Program-made: the position numbers and the translations under genes
Notes under the pieces: model-generated
The model's input: only the letters and a program-made list of their open reading frames with translations
Databases searched by the model: none
Told to the model about the DNA's origin: nothing
Part shown: positions 11,799-24,294 of the stretch, piece by piece
How positions within the stretch are numbered: the stretch's first letter is position 1
How the letters are laid out: each line of letters begins with the position of its first letter
Source of the DNA: Hanleya hanleyi
Taxonomy: Eukaryota; Mollusca; Polyplacophora; Lepidopleurida; Hanleyidae
DNA: 64,000 bases
Direction: 5' to 3'
Assembly: GCA_036873755.1 (NCBI GenBank)
Contig: JAVTVY010018726.1
Coordinates: 1-64,000 of the forward strand

Positions 11799-13577
11799 AA
11801 AAAATCGACCATAGAGGTCCATGTCCCCCGCTAGCAGCACCAGTTATGGTGGATTACATCCACCATAACTGGCGCTGCTGCTGCGGGGGCCATGGACCTC
11901 TATGGTCGATTTTATTTGGTCGATGAAGAGTATGATTTGAAAATGGAGATATCGCTGATGAGCTTAACATAATCTAATACTGCGGATGGCACCCAGATTG
12001 GATTATGCACATTCATAAAACATAATACCAACTGTCCTCTCACCAATGTCCATGCACTCCCCAGGCTTGAAGTAGATTGGTTGAATCGTTCTAGAGTTAT
12101 TGTCCAGACAAGATCTAAATGCTGAAAATCTAAGATGACTGATGGTGGCCATCTTGGAAATACACAGGTAACTGTAAAGCAATGATAACTGTCCTCTCAC
12201 CGATGTGAAGCCAAACTGCAAGTTTGAAGTCGATCAGTTGAATTATTCTAGATTTGTTGTCCAGACAAGATGCAACTGCTTAAAATGCAACATAATCCAA
12301 TATCGCTGGTAGTTGGCAGCCAAATTGGATTATGCTCGTTCATGAAACACAATCCTAACCGGGATCTCATCAAGTCAAGGGACTTCCCAAGTTTGAAGTA
12401 GATCAGTTGAATCGTATCCCAGCTATTGTCCGGACAAGATCAAACTGCTTAAAATCCAATGAAATCCAGTATGGCTGATGGTGGCCATATTGGATTAAGC
12501 ATGTCCTTGAAAAACCATCCTAATCCTCCTCTCAACAATGTCAAGGCACTCCCCAGGTATGAAGTAGATCGGTTGAATCGTTCTCGAGTTATTGTCCGGA
12601 CAAGATCCAACTGCTTATAATCCAATATGGCTGACAGCGGCCATATTAGATTACGCACATTGCTGAAAAACAATCCCAACCGTCCTCTCACCATGTCAAG
12701 GCACTCCCCAAGTTTGAAGTAGATCGGTTGAATCGTACTCCAGTTATTGTCCGGACAAGATCAAACTGCTTAAAATCCAATGAAATCCAGTATGGCTGAT
12801 GGTGGCCATATTGGATTAAGCACGTCCTTGAAAAACAATCCTAATCCTCCTCTCAACAATGTTAAGGCACTCCCCACATACCCATATTGGATTATGCACA
12901 TTGGTGAAAAACAATCCCAACCGTCCTCTCACCGATGTCAAGGCACTCCCCAAGTTTGAAGTAGATCAGTTGAATCGTACTCCAGTTATTGTCCGGACAA
13001 GATCAAACTGCTTAAAATCCAATGAAATCCAGTATGGCTGATGGTGGCCATATTGGATTAAGCACGTCCTTGAAAAACAATCCTAATCCTCCTCTCAACA
13101 ATGTTAAGGCACTCCCCACATATGAAGTAGATCAGTTGAATCGTTCTTGAGTTATTGTCCGGACAAGATCCAACTGCTTATAATGCAATATGGCTGACGG
13201 CGGCCATATTAGATTACGCACATTGCTGAAAAACAATCCCAACCGTCCTCTCACCAATGTCAAGGCACACCCCAAGTTTGAAGTTGATCGGTTAAATCGT
13301 TCACGAGTTATTGTCCGGACAAGAAAATCTAAGATCCAACTGCCTATAATCCAAAATGGCTGACGGCGGCCATATTGGATTATGCACATTGCTGAAAAAC
13401 AATCCCAACCGTCCTCTCGCCAATGTCAAGGCACACCCCAAGTTTGAAGTTGATCGGTTAAATCGTTCACGAGTTATTGTCCGGACAAGAAAATCTTACG
13501 GAATTACGGAATTTCGGAATTACGGAATTACGGACACCGGTGTTTCTAATATCCCCCCCTACTAAGTAGCGGGGGAC
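11799..13577. mobile_element. Pearl-like element, sister of 3652-5806
   Basis: Same plan as 3652-5806: a fold-back of about 113 bp (11801-11913), tandem 166-bp-type core units, the ACGGAATTACGG tract and the hairpin at 13551-13577 ending GGGGGACAA. The fold-back has about 52-bp arms around a TTACA loop; copy 1 lacks the loop segment. Short ORFs here are repeat read-through. Confidence 0.75.
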
Positions 13578-13808
13578 AATTAATTGTATAATACAGTTTC
13601 CAACTTGAGAGAGTGTTTTATTACAGCATACATGTACACTTTCACACAGATCTATACATTCAATCCAATTGTCATCATTATCTTGTTGTATGACGAACAT
13701 CATCTCATCAGCAAATGTTCTGTAAACACTGGGTTATATAAATTAGCAGACAATGGATTAGAAAAATTAAACAATTACCAGAGACAGCTCAAGCTTTGAA
13801 TTGGTGAC

Positions 13809-13895
13809 CTGTAACTCTGACTCTAAGCTGGTGCATTTTCCATTCAGATCAGCCAACTGTGATAAATTATTACCATGTTGTTCGGCCATGAAAAC
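13809..13895 (-). CDS. SYCP1: SYCP1 coding exon 15
   Basis: 29 residues including NNLSQLADLNGKCTSLESEL. Acceptor CTCTTGTAG, donor GTCACC; phase 0 to 0. Lies just right of the pearl-like array ending at 13577. Confidence 0.75.
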
Positions 13896-14157
13896 CTACA
13901 AGAGTCATCAACATCAAATTATAAACTTAACAGAGTTCAGTAAACACTCTGGTGAACAATTTTATTCAGTCTTTAATTGTCGAAAGGTCTATTTTGGCAA
14001 ACAAAAGTGTTTTTATTCCACATACATTTGCCATCATTTGAAACATTATTCAGCGATTTAAATACATACACAAACATCTGCTAACAATTATTTTCCACCA
14101 TAGCCTAGGCATGCAGACACCGTGAGAAAACACCCAATCTTTTTACTGTTCAAATAC

Positions 14158-14219
14158 CTTCTCCTTCTCTAACGTTGACAGTCTGGTTGCAATCTCGGAC
14201 TTCTCCATAATAAGTATAT
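14158..14219 (-). CDS. SYCP1: SYCP1 coding exon 14
   Basis: 20 residues, ILIMEKSEIATRLSTLEKEK. Acceptor TTTTTATGCAG, donor GTATTT; phase 1 in, 0 out. Confidence 0.78.
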
Positions 14220-14740
14220 CTGCATAAAAATCAAAGATGATAGACCATGACATTTCAGGTTAACCTTCCTAAAATAGAGCTGAGTTACCCATTTTGTCTG
14301 TGCATTATTTCGAATCATGACAGTAGTTACTCTGCAGCTACTGTTATACATCTAGATATTCAATGATAAACACAATGTATGGTGAAGCAGCCATATGTAT
14401 AGACATGCTCATTTTTACTGTTGAATTCACCGAGTTGCCGCAGAAGGATTTTGTACTTGGTCTAGAGTGATTCGCAGTATGGTCATGTCAGCATGTAAAA
14501 AGCTTCGTTCGGTTTGCATTTATTTTTGAGATGGCTATCTTGTTCTGCGAACAATTTTCACAATAGATGTAGATAAACAGCATTTGTAGTTCAGTCCAGG
14601 AAAAAAAATTCTCAAGATTTACAAGTCTACAGAACAATACTGAGTTTAGCAACTTTCTATGAGCAATGCTAAAACATGAGCAAATTTCAGACAAACCAGT
14701 GAAGCAGTCAGATTTTCATAGTACAAATAATTATATTCAC

Positions 14741-14808
14741 CACGAGAGCCCTTGAGATCTTCAATCATGGCTTCTGCTCTTTCAAGCTGTGTTCGGAGAT
14801 CTTTCAGC
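14741..14808 (-). CDS. SYCP1: SYCP1 coding exon 13
   Basis: Reads LKDLRTQLERAEAMIEDLKG and SR. Acceptor CTTTTTGCAG, donor GTGAAT; phase 2 in, 1 out. Confidence 0.8.
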
Positions 14809-15019
14809 CTGCAAAAAGTATCAAACTGGAATTAGATACATGATCTTAACCATAAATAAGCTATTCAAATTCTTCCAGCTTGAAAAAGTATACCAAAGAA
14901 TCTGGATGTATGTTCACAATGAAAGTACTCAAGCTCCTATGATTGTCTGGAACAGCAATGAATGTAATATGAATTATGTTCCGTATCACTTTTGGTACGA
15001 AGACAAATCTTTTGTGTAA

Positions 15020-16360
15020 TACACTACGAATGGACAAAGTAACTTGCTGTTCAGCATATTTAGCAGGGTTTCTGCTGAAGTGATTTTCGGTCCATCAATG
15101 GACCCATTCCCATCTCTGAAAAAACAAAATCGGATTTTCCCTCTATTTGTCTGCTTGTTAAGAAGACATTGTCTCTAAAACTCTAAATGTATACATGGAT
15201 GCTCTAAATCAACGTCACATCTGTCAGTTTATATTGGATTTTTGACACGCAAGGCTGAGAGACAAGCATTGTCAACTCTGCAGTAACAACTGTACACTAT
15301 AACTCAGCCCTTACGGGTCTCGTAAATCAGGACATTTTCCATGTGCTTTTTTGACCCATAAAATTACAACACATATAAAGGAAGTGGGAAGAGGTGCCGA
15401 CATACTGACAGAGTCATATGACTTCACAGTTTATAGTCTTCCGGTTAACTTATTCTAAAGCACATAACAAGAATCTAACGATTCGTGATATGTGTTGTAT
15501 CTCAGGTATGCTTTTATTGTACCTGTTCATGTGGCAACTTGGATGGTATGACCACACGGCCCCTAGCACCGGCATAAGCGGTATTAGATACAAATCTAGA
15601 GAGCTATGATGGAAATGCTCTGACAACTCGTATATTGGTAATTGGTGAGCTGTTTCGCTGTGACAACTTGTACACTGGGGATTGGCGAGCTGTATCGTCG
15701 TCAGGCCATCATCGCTCTCTCAGGCCATCATCACTGTGAGGGTACCTCACTCTCTGATGCACTGTTTTTTAACAGCACAGCATATAGAATATGGGGTCTG
15801 GGATCGCGGTTGAGCAACTTCGAAACCAAAAACAGTCAACTAATTCACGTGTAGTGTGAACAAAAACTAGGTAAAAGATACGACTGGTTATACCATCATA
15901 ATGTAGACTTTCGATTTATTTATCTAAATATACAATTGTTTATGAGCTTCCACAACTTTATTGTTAATATATTTCAACTGCACAAAATTGGCAGATTCAT
16001 GGTTCGACTGCATCAATGTTGTAAGCGGGGTATTATGCTAATAGGGAGCTTTACTTTCATCACTTGACGATACAGCAAAAAACGTGAATGGTGAGGTGAA
16101 TGCATGGGCTGCCCGACTACCAAAAAAAAATTACAAAATGGGACACACCCCAAGTCAATCAGTGTCACAGTACTACAGTGCAGGTGACAAATTGGCAATT
16201 AGCCAAAAAGTTTGTAGGCAACAGTGTATGGAAAAGGGCTTCGCAGAGCATAAGCTGGATCATGAGCTGTTGTACATACAGAAGCACAGATGGATAAAAC
16301 ATGATTGCATCCAAACATTAGGTTGGTCAGACTAGAAATAGGAGAATACATCGCATTCAC
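15020..16360. other. SYCP1 intron, nothing firm
   Basis: The ORFs at 15418-15609 and 15642-15854 lack splice support or family features. A CAGGCCATCATC word is repeated at 15700-15735. Confidence 0.5.
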
Positions 16361-16545
16361 CTGTGCTTTTCTTCATCCAAATGTTCCTTGGCAGAATTGA
16401 TCTCTTCTCGCAGACTGAGGAGTGTGTTCTCATGTGACTGTTTCTGAGCTTCAAATTCAGAAACAAGACCATCTTTGGTTCTCACTGTTTCATCCAGAAG
16501 CTTATTCACTTCATGACAATGACTCTCCACAGTCACCTTTTCTGC
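16361..16545 (-). CDS. SYCP1: SYCP1 coding exon 12, longest exon
   Basis: 61 residues of coiled coil including DGLVSEFEAQKQSHENTLLS then LREEINSAKEHLDEEKH. Vertebrate SYCP1 has a comparable HSFVVTEFETTVCSLEELL stretch. Acceptor TTCAATAG (a CAG three bases on would break the phase), donor GTGAAT; phase 0 in, 2 out. Confidence 0.82.
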
Positions 16546-16768
16546 CTATTGAAGATAGAAATGAGATGTCTATATTCTCTATTAGATGACTGCAAACTAT
16601 GTAAGCAGGGTCTATGACCTCCTCAGTATAGCGGCTGATGGCTAGACAGATCATTTTGGCTAACAGATCATTGTATTGGAAGGTACATTATCTAAATTTA
16701 GATTGCAGGTGAATAATATATGACAATGCTAAATTTACATTATCTTAATTATAAACCCTAATCCATTA

Positions 16769-16925
16769 GGGCTATTCCAGAAAAAAAGGCATGGGGGGGG
16801 CGGATGGGAAGCCTTTTTTTTTCTATGGGTGGTCGTGTTAAAATGAAATCCAATTCTGTGGGTGGTAGGATTAATAAAGAAATGGATTCTATGGGTGGTG
16901 GGTAAATAAAACCAATGGTGTCAAT
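16769..16925. mobile_element. Harbinger-like MITE, one end only
   Basis: GGGCTATTCCAGAAAAAAAG at 16769, preceded by TTA, then a G run and three GGGTGGT-type units. The far inverted end is missing, so it is truncated or eroded. Confidence 0.55.
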
Positions 16926-17421
16926 GTCTGGTCGTTGTTTTCATTCATTTATTTATTAAAACACTACCCGAAGTGTTGTCTGTTCTTTTGTATATGTAAT
17001 TTCTCGCTGGCAACCCTCGTATCTTCCTGGAAGTTGCTGATCGTCTCATTCAGTCACCTCCGTGAAAAGCGCCCTCTTTGGAAGAATGTGGTCTTGTCAG
17101 AGTTGTCTCCCCTTTTCATTTTTTTTTTGTAAAGTTACTAGCAATAAGTTGATTTACGAATTAAATTTGTTCCCAGAACCTTAAAAATTGTATTAGCACA
17201 AAATAATGTGAAAGCTGGTCGTATATTCGCATGTGGCGATATATACAAATCTGCCCGTTGAGTACCGAGGCGAAGTTTTGCTTCCATATTCTTCCGACCT
17301 TGCTGACGGTCTGTTCGACTGGCATGACTGTTGAGCATCAAATTCAATATGAAATCCGTCAGAATTTTTTAAAATTCAATCAATTTGGCGGCATAATTTT
17401 CAAAGCAGTGGTTTCAACGAT

Positions 17422-17607
17422 ATGGATCAACTAAAAAATCTGAATGACGAAGGACATAATTTACGCTTCAAAAAAGCAGTTGACACGGTCGGCACGGTCA
17501 CAGTGAATAACTCCGAACCTGTTGATCTGGCGACATCAGCAGCAAATGATGATAATGATGAACCAAAACACAAAAAAACAGCGTTCGCATGCCTTTTCTT
17601 GCATTAA
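17422..17607 (+). other. Unrecognised short ORF
   Basis: Begins MDQLKNLNDEGHNLRFKKAV with an acidic end (NDDNDEPKHKK). Antisense to SYCP1 and inside its intron. Could be a first exon of a mobile-element gene; no domain seen. Confidence 0.2.
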
Positions 17608-20600
17608 ATTTAATGACTTTTCAAGGTCCTACAGTGATTATTCAAGTACCCAATTCAAGCCAATTTTAGAAAAACGGACGTGTTCGAATTATCTTTTTTT
17701 GACGCGAGAAGCTAAATGGCGGACTTCTTCATCTTTGATCGTTTTTAGTGAATTATCCATTGCCTCTTGCATTTCCTATCATTATTTTCTCTCTTTGGAG
17801 AGCAATGCATTCTTCCTGCTCTTTAACCATGAAATTAGGTTCGAGTAATTGACCGCAATGATCGGCTGACAATGAAGAGATTAGCTTCATCGGACGCCCG
17901 GCCAATTTAAAATCACAAATTCGCGTACATTAGTACATACGTGACAAGAGCATATTCTGTCACTTAGACATTCTGATATTTTCTTTATTTTCTCTGCAGT
18001 ACATGCTTGAAACCTTGCAGAATTTTTGTCACGGCCGACAAGACTATATATGTCCAACTATCCCGGTTTCGCCAATGATGTCAAAGGGGAAAATATATAA
18101 ACGATCTAATGAAGAAACACAGATTACGTCATTTTCAGATTGAGAATCAAACCTAATAATTTCTTGATTGCTCTTCATAGGGAAATATTGTGGAAGGGCT
18201 TTTCAAACTGTTTATGTCAATAAAACGAACAGCAAATTAATCAAGCGCCTGTCACTATTTAAAGGCCCATATCAGGGCCAACTGATCTGAGACAATACAA
18301 TCTTCCCAGCTGGAACAAACTCATCCCGCCCGGTAATATCGGCTAAACGAAATACATGAATTTCTTGACCTTTCTAACAATTCACTGTATCCATTCGTTC
18401 CTTGATTAACAGATGTATTAAAATACTTTCACAGAATTGGGTGGGGTCAGTAGAATGAAAGTTTCAACATGCCACGTGTTGGTTGAACATTTTCCCGCCA
18501 TACGGAGTTGCAATAACATCACGTGATCAATCCTTGGATAGCATGGCACGTGGGCCAAACTTGCGCTTGTTCACGGTTCCCGCTTCAAAATATATTCAGC
18601 TAACACAACGTCAATGTATTATGCCTTCGTAAAAGTGAGATCAGGACTGTCATGAAAATAAATAAAAAATGTTTCAAACCTGAAAAAGAATTCCCTTTTA
18701 CCTCTCTCCGATCGTTATTCTGGCTTGAAATATGGCTCGACTGCAGCTGTTCTGTCATTTATTGGCTATACACTCACCTGTTTACCCAGTTTCAAGTATA
18801 TTTTGGCCTAACATGATCCGCATCAATCCACAATTTACGTTTTAATTAATCTGAAAATTGGATCGATCTGTTTCAGATGTATCTATGCTTCATTTGGAAA
18901 TATAGTAGAATAAATGTAGGTTTATTCCATTTATTAAATGGCCTATAATCTCGGGCTATCTTACGTAACTTCCGTCCGACATTCAACTTTTGTGTCAATA
19001 ATCAGATCACAAGTACCGTAATTTCTTCACTAATACTGTAAAAAAAAACTCACCTCAATTACGTTATTTTATTGCAAAAGAAATTTGGTTTATTAAAAAC
19101 CGTATGTATTTCTATTCCGATTTTCCACTTCAGTTGCTGCCTTGTTCACGTCAGCTCTTTTTATCCAGGCTTTAAAATCTGGCAAAGTCAGTCATTCATG
19201 TTAAATTTGCACTTTCCTGATGTTTTCAATTTTTGATATCAGAACAGGTTACCCTAATAATTCATCTTCCAAATTTAATTCGAAAACGGCCAATTTTTCC
19301 CCTGTCGTGATTTTTTCCATCCTAATAAAACGAAAACGAGCATTTTCAATATACTCGTGAAACAATAAATTCGAACACTCCCGTTTTCGTCGTGGAGTTC
19401 GTGCCGCTGAAAGTAAAGTGAATATGTTACTCAGAATAATTTCTGTACAACTAAATCGTGACTAACGATACGCGTTGACACAGAAATAAAATACAAAAGT
19501 TCAGTTTTTGTGGTTGCGAATTCTCCATATATCACAGAACTATGATCAGAAGTTCCTAACCGGGTTCTCATTAGCAGGAGGTTGGAGGCGAAAATGCCCG
19601 TCAACTGGCCATTTTGAGGCACCTACGAGATCAATAGAAAAAAAATTAACGGCAATTTGAATGATATTTTCGATGTCTCATTTTCTTTAATAAACAGATG
19701 ATATGGAAGGACAAAGATATAAATGTTTCCCTCTGCTTGTCCCTGTCAGGGCTTCGGCGTAATAGTTAGTTTGTGCACAACTCCTATGTCGAGGGAGCCA
19801 TTATTTCATTTCTTAGGATGTGCATGATGTGTCTCATACATTTTGACTGCAAAAAGGGAGAAGTTGAGTATTTCATTTGTGCTACGGGGAGATGTCAACA
19901 GACATGGATGCTGGTGTTTTATTCACTCATCAATCCAGAACTACGTTTCCATGTAATAAAATGACAAACGTCAGTGTTTCCAACAACATGATAATCCAGT
20001 TTATAATCAAGGAGGAATCAACTTTATGGAGCGGACGAACATAAAATATGCACCCTCGCTGGGTCAGTCACATTGACATCTCACGAGTGACGTTGTAGAC
20101 AACCCGATCATCATTGCAGGAATTTTAGAGGTTTAGTTTTTATGTATTTTCAATCCTTGACAAGCTGGACATTTCACTTTTTACTTCGTGTTTGATGGAT
20201 AATGAACCAAACGTCGGCATCACGGTACAGATTTAGCCGGGAAATATGGTCGACTGACTGCAGGCACGTGTCGCAATACTGTCGGGCGGAAATGGAAACT
20301 TCCACTGACCCGGTGTTGTAATCCCACAAGGCTTCCCGACGAATCGAATTGGAAGAGTTCACTTTCAAAATAGGGAAGTAAGGTACAAAAGTTTTCAACA
20401 CGCATATCGCTTTTCAACAAAATCAACCATTCTCAAAGAGAGCCGTGTCTACCCGCGGGAGACCAAAGCGACTCTCATGTAAACTGGTGACATTTTTGAA
20501 TCTCCAATCTCAAAGCGAGGCAGCATGACATCATTCTCAAAGCGAGCCGTGTCTACCCGCGAACTACTTCCTGTATTAGATAACTCGCTTTAACGGCTAA

Positions 20601-21439
20601 GTATACATACCGACAATAATTTGTTCGCGATTGATATGCTCCGAAACGGAAAGAGTCATTTCCCAATTATATAGCTCACGTTATGTTTAGCAATTCGCTT
20701 CTAACTCGGCGGAGTCAGCAGGTCAGTGACAAGCCAGTTAATCATACGCCGCCTACTCACCCCCCAAATTTTGGGGGGATGGCTCCCATTTACGCGTGAG
20801 ACTCTTTCTCGCAGTAGGGAGTCTCGCGAGACGAGAATGCAAAATCAACGTGAGGGCAGATTTTTCTTTCGTTTCGTAGACCATATTTTCTTTGTATTTC
20901 ATTCTTGAAACTTACTCTGGCGGACAAATTCACGACAAATTCACGACCTACGCAATTTAATGATAATAACTACACAGGGACTGCTTGAAGTTGAAGAAAA
21001 AGAAAAAAACATTTACGGCGACAGATGGCTGATAAAAACTTTTGGGTTGGTAGCTTTTCGATGGGGAGGGCGGGTTACGCCAACTGACATATTTTAAGGA
21101 TGGCCAGGAGTCTTTTAAATGAACTATGATAGAGATATCAAACATAATACACGGTTTAGGCCAGAGCATATGTACAGGAGCGACGGATGGAAAGGGGAAA
21201 CACAACAGGAGACAGAAACAACGATCGTCAGTGGAGTTTTTATTCCATTTTGCTGGACTGCCAACCATACTTACCTATTACAGTAAAATTCAAGCACTTT
21301 CAAGGACGTACGGGAAAAAATTCTAACTTTCAAGGCCTTGAATTTTCAATATAAAAATTACAAACTTTTATGGACCCGTGCGAACCATGAAAAAATTAAA
21401 AATATTGGCCCGGGAAGTGATCTCCATAAACAACAACAA
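17608..21439. other. SYCP1 intron with old repeats
   Basis: No exon found on either strand. Contains the 19235-19425 repeat, an 'AAAGCGAGCCGTGTCTACCCG' pair at about 20435 and 20537, and a short CCCCCCAAATTTTGGGGGG palindrome at about 20760. The SYCP1 intron between exons 12 and 11 is about 8.3 kb. Confidence 0.5.
19235..19425. repeat. Dispersed repeat, inverted copy at 54990-55172
   Basis: Shared blocks include CCAAATTTAATTCGAAAACG, AAACAATAAATTCGAACACT and CCCGTTTTCG. A weaker relative begins near 48562. Possibly a MITE family; ends not resolved. Upstream 18715-18830 also resembles 54025-54115 in the same orientation. Confidence 0.6.
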
Positions 21440-21617
21440 CAACGACCATGGTAGGAGGCCAACCGTTTTTGGGTTTTTTTTTTCTATGGGTGGTGGGATG
21501 CCTAGATAATTGAATTCTGTGGGTCCTTGTTGTGGCAGTAAATTCATTTCTATGGGTGGTGGGTAGTTAAAAACTCGCCCATCCGCCCCCCCCATACCTT
21601 TTTTTCTGGAATAGCCC
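21440..21617. mobile_element. Harbinger-like MITE, reverse orientation, partial
   Basis: Right end CTGGAATAGCCC at 21617 followed by TTA, preceded by a C run and three CTATGGGTGGT-type units. Closest to the 16769 copy. The left end is unclear. Confidence 0.55.
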
Positions 21618-22186
21618 TTAGAAGGTTCTATATTAAATAGTATCTCAGATGTGATCATGATGCAGAGAGTGGGTGAGTGGCAGGTTCATTGTCAGTGATA
21701 GTGACGGTCTTGTACGAGTTTGTTAAGATGGGAGCTTTCCGAATATAAAGTTGTGTGGTTGCAAGAGCATGAATATGGTTCCTCTTTGCCCCATTGGTAA
21801 CATATATCCTAAGTTTGGTAGCAATTCATGACCTGGAACTGGACAAATGGACATAGACAGAATTGTGATCACAATATACAACCTTGTCTGTCGATGGGCA
21901 TATAAAAATGTCTGCATTGAGAAGTTTTATGGTATAATATAGCTTCCCTAACAAACGAGGAATGCTAACTGATGCCAATGACTGCTTCGTACTGATGTTC
22001 ATGCGGACATACACAGAATGAAATTGATGTCACTTTTGCAAGTTGCATTTCTCAAGGTGGTTCATGGGGCAAATGTTATGCCCAGTGACCGATCCTTTTC
22101 TTTTCACTGTCAATACCCATGGTGTTTATCACTTGGAAAATGTGATCAAATTAGGTAGTTTTAAGTTTAGATATTTTTTATACACC

Positions 22187-24294
22187 CTTACTGCTTTGAG
22201 GTGTATTTGAGGTGTACTTGAGGTGTAGTTGAGGTGTACCTGTGAGGTGTACCTGTGAGGTGTACCCTCAGATATTATGAGGTGTATTTGAGGAGTAGAT
22301 GAGGTGTAGTTGAGGAGTAGATGAGGTGTAGTTGAGGAGTATCGAAATATGCAAATTAGTACACCTCACTGAGGTGTACACCTCACTGAGGTGTACACCT
22401 CAGGTGAGGTGTACCCCTCAGGTGAGGTGTACCCCTCTGGTGAGGTACTAGCTGAGGTGTACTTGAGGCATATCCAATTTTGAAAAATATATTCATACCT
22501 CCATTGAAAATAGGTACTAGGCATATTTGTATTCTCATTTTTTAGTGAACACCGTTCAGAAGATTGATCCCCATCCTCCTCCTACAATAAATTTTCTGCA
22601 GCACTTTTCGCTACAAAGCCTACAACTAACATATGAGCAGCCAAACTTGAAAGTAGGGGAAGGTGACCGTGTATGTCGGAAAATGGTAGCACCACACTTA
22701 TAAAGGAGCTTTAACATTGGCTCACAAGTACTCCAATTGCCACACAGAGGATTCCAATGCAAAAGCATACAAGGGACCAATGTATTTGGGAAGTGACAGT
22801 TAACATATCCATTTTGGAAATATATCTGGAAGGTTGACAACATATCCACAGGTGCCAAAGTTTGCATGAGATTAACAATAGTTTCTCTGTAAATTATACA
22901 ACAGTGCCCATTAACTGATTGCTATGATAATTTGAAGTGAAGAATGTTACAGCAGGTTTTAGTTTGATGTATTAATGTCCTGGTGTCAAAATAATAATAA
23001 AAATTGAGTTTACATAACATTTTTCATGTTGTTTAGAAGTTCAGGAGGTGTACTTGAGGTGTATGTAGGTAATTTAAAAGTGAGGTACATGTTTTTTTGA
23101 CTAAGTCAATGAGGTGTACTTGAGGTGTGGGTAATTTAAAGTAACATTCATGCCAGAATGATGAACCAGCATATACGTAGAGAGAAAATTTAAGGTTCAG
23201 CAATATTTTGTCTATTTAGCGAGTATGAATAAAAGATTGTGCTGGCAATTATTTACAATAAGTGGATGGTATATCATGCTCAATTTCACGACAAACCTTT
23301 CCACCAGATATCTTGGGTGTAGGTGGATAACTGTATCTTATGTTCATGCCAAGCTTGTTACGGTGGAGTGTAGGAAATATACTTGAGGTGTAGGTAAATT
23401 ATGAGGTGTAAGTACGTACTTGTATACTTTTGTACATGCATATTTTAGCAAAGTCCATGAGGTGTACTTCAGGTGTAGGTAAATTACAAGTATATATTTT
23501 GACAAAGTTCATGAGGTATCACTCACTGTTAATTATTAATTTGTTAATTGAACAAGGGCTGTACTTATTTCAAATTGTCAGACTGAATTGGTGTATGTTA
23601 CAATAGAATATTAGACTAAGGCAGGAACATCCAACTGAGACATTGAGTTAAAAAATATTAAGAAAATATTTAAAGAAGAGCTCCAGCTGAGAATGTATAT
23701 GCAGCTGACACAAGAAATAGCAGAAGTAGATTTTATGTATTGTAAACTGGAAAACAAGGTATGACCTGTCAAGTGTTCAAATGTGTCACTATGGTTCTTT
23801 TATTCATAGAGGGTGTATGAGATCTTAAATGAACTAAGAAATGTACTTTGAAATATAAATAAAACATTGAGTTGATGGGCAGTGAAATCTGTATGGGAAG
23901 CCAATGTAAACTTGAGGTGTACGAAAATTACAAGTATATTTTGACAGTCCCAGAGGTGTACTTGAGGTGTAGTATATAACATATCTATTTTGACAAAGTC
24001 CATGAGGTGTACTTGAGGTGTAGGTAGATTACACATATATTTTGACAAAGTCCCAGAGGTGTACTTGAGGTACATGCATATTTTTGCAAAGTTCATAAGG
24101 TGTACTTGAGGTGTAGGTAAATTACAAAAATATTTTTTCAAAGTCCTGAGGTGTACTTGAGGTGTATACACCTTGAAAAAGAAAATGAGGTGTACACCTC
24201 AGGTACACCTCGACTACACCTCAACTTGAGGTGTACACCTCAGGTACACCTCGACTACACCTCAACTTGAGGTGTATACCTCAAGTCTGTAAGG
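22187..24294. mobile_element. Element rich in TGAGGTGTAC repeats
   Basis: Bounded by CCCTTACTGCTTTGAGGTGT at 22187 and the near-complement ACCTCAAGTCTGTAAGGG ending near 24294. Arrays of TTGAGGTGTAG/C words occupy 22190-22465, scattered copies follow, and 24184-24280 holds two 55-bp palindromic units. A TGAGGTGTACTTGAGGTGTA motif recurs every 60-70 bp at 23930-24170. The minus ORF at 23800-24171 (repeated TPQVHL) is repeat read-through. Class unknown. Confidence 0.6.

Noticed and set aside
23800..24171. 123-codon minus ORF with repeated TPQVHL
   Set aside because: Produced by TGAGGTGTAC repeats; no other support.
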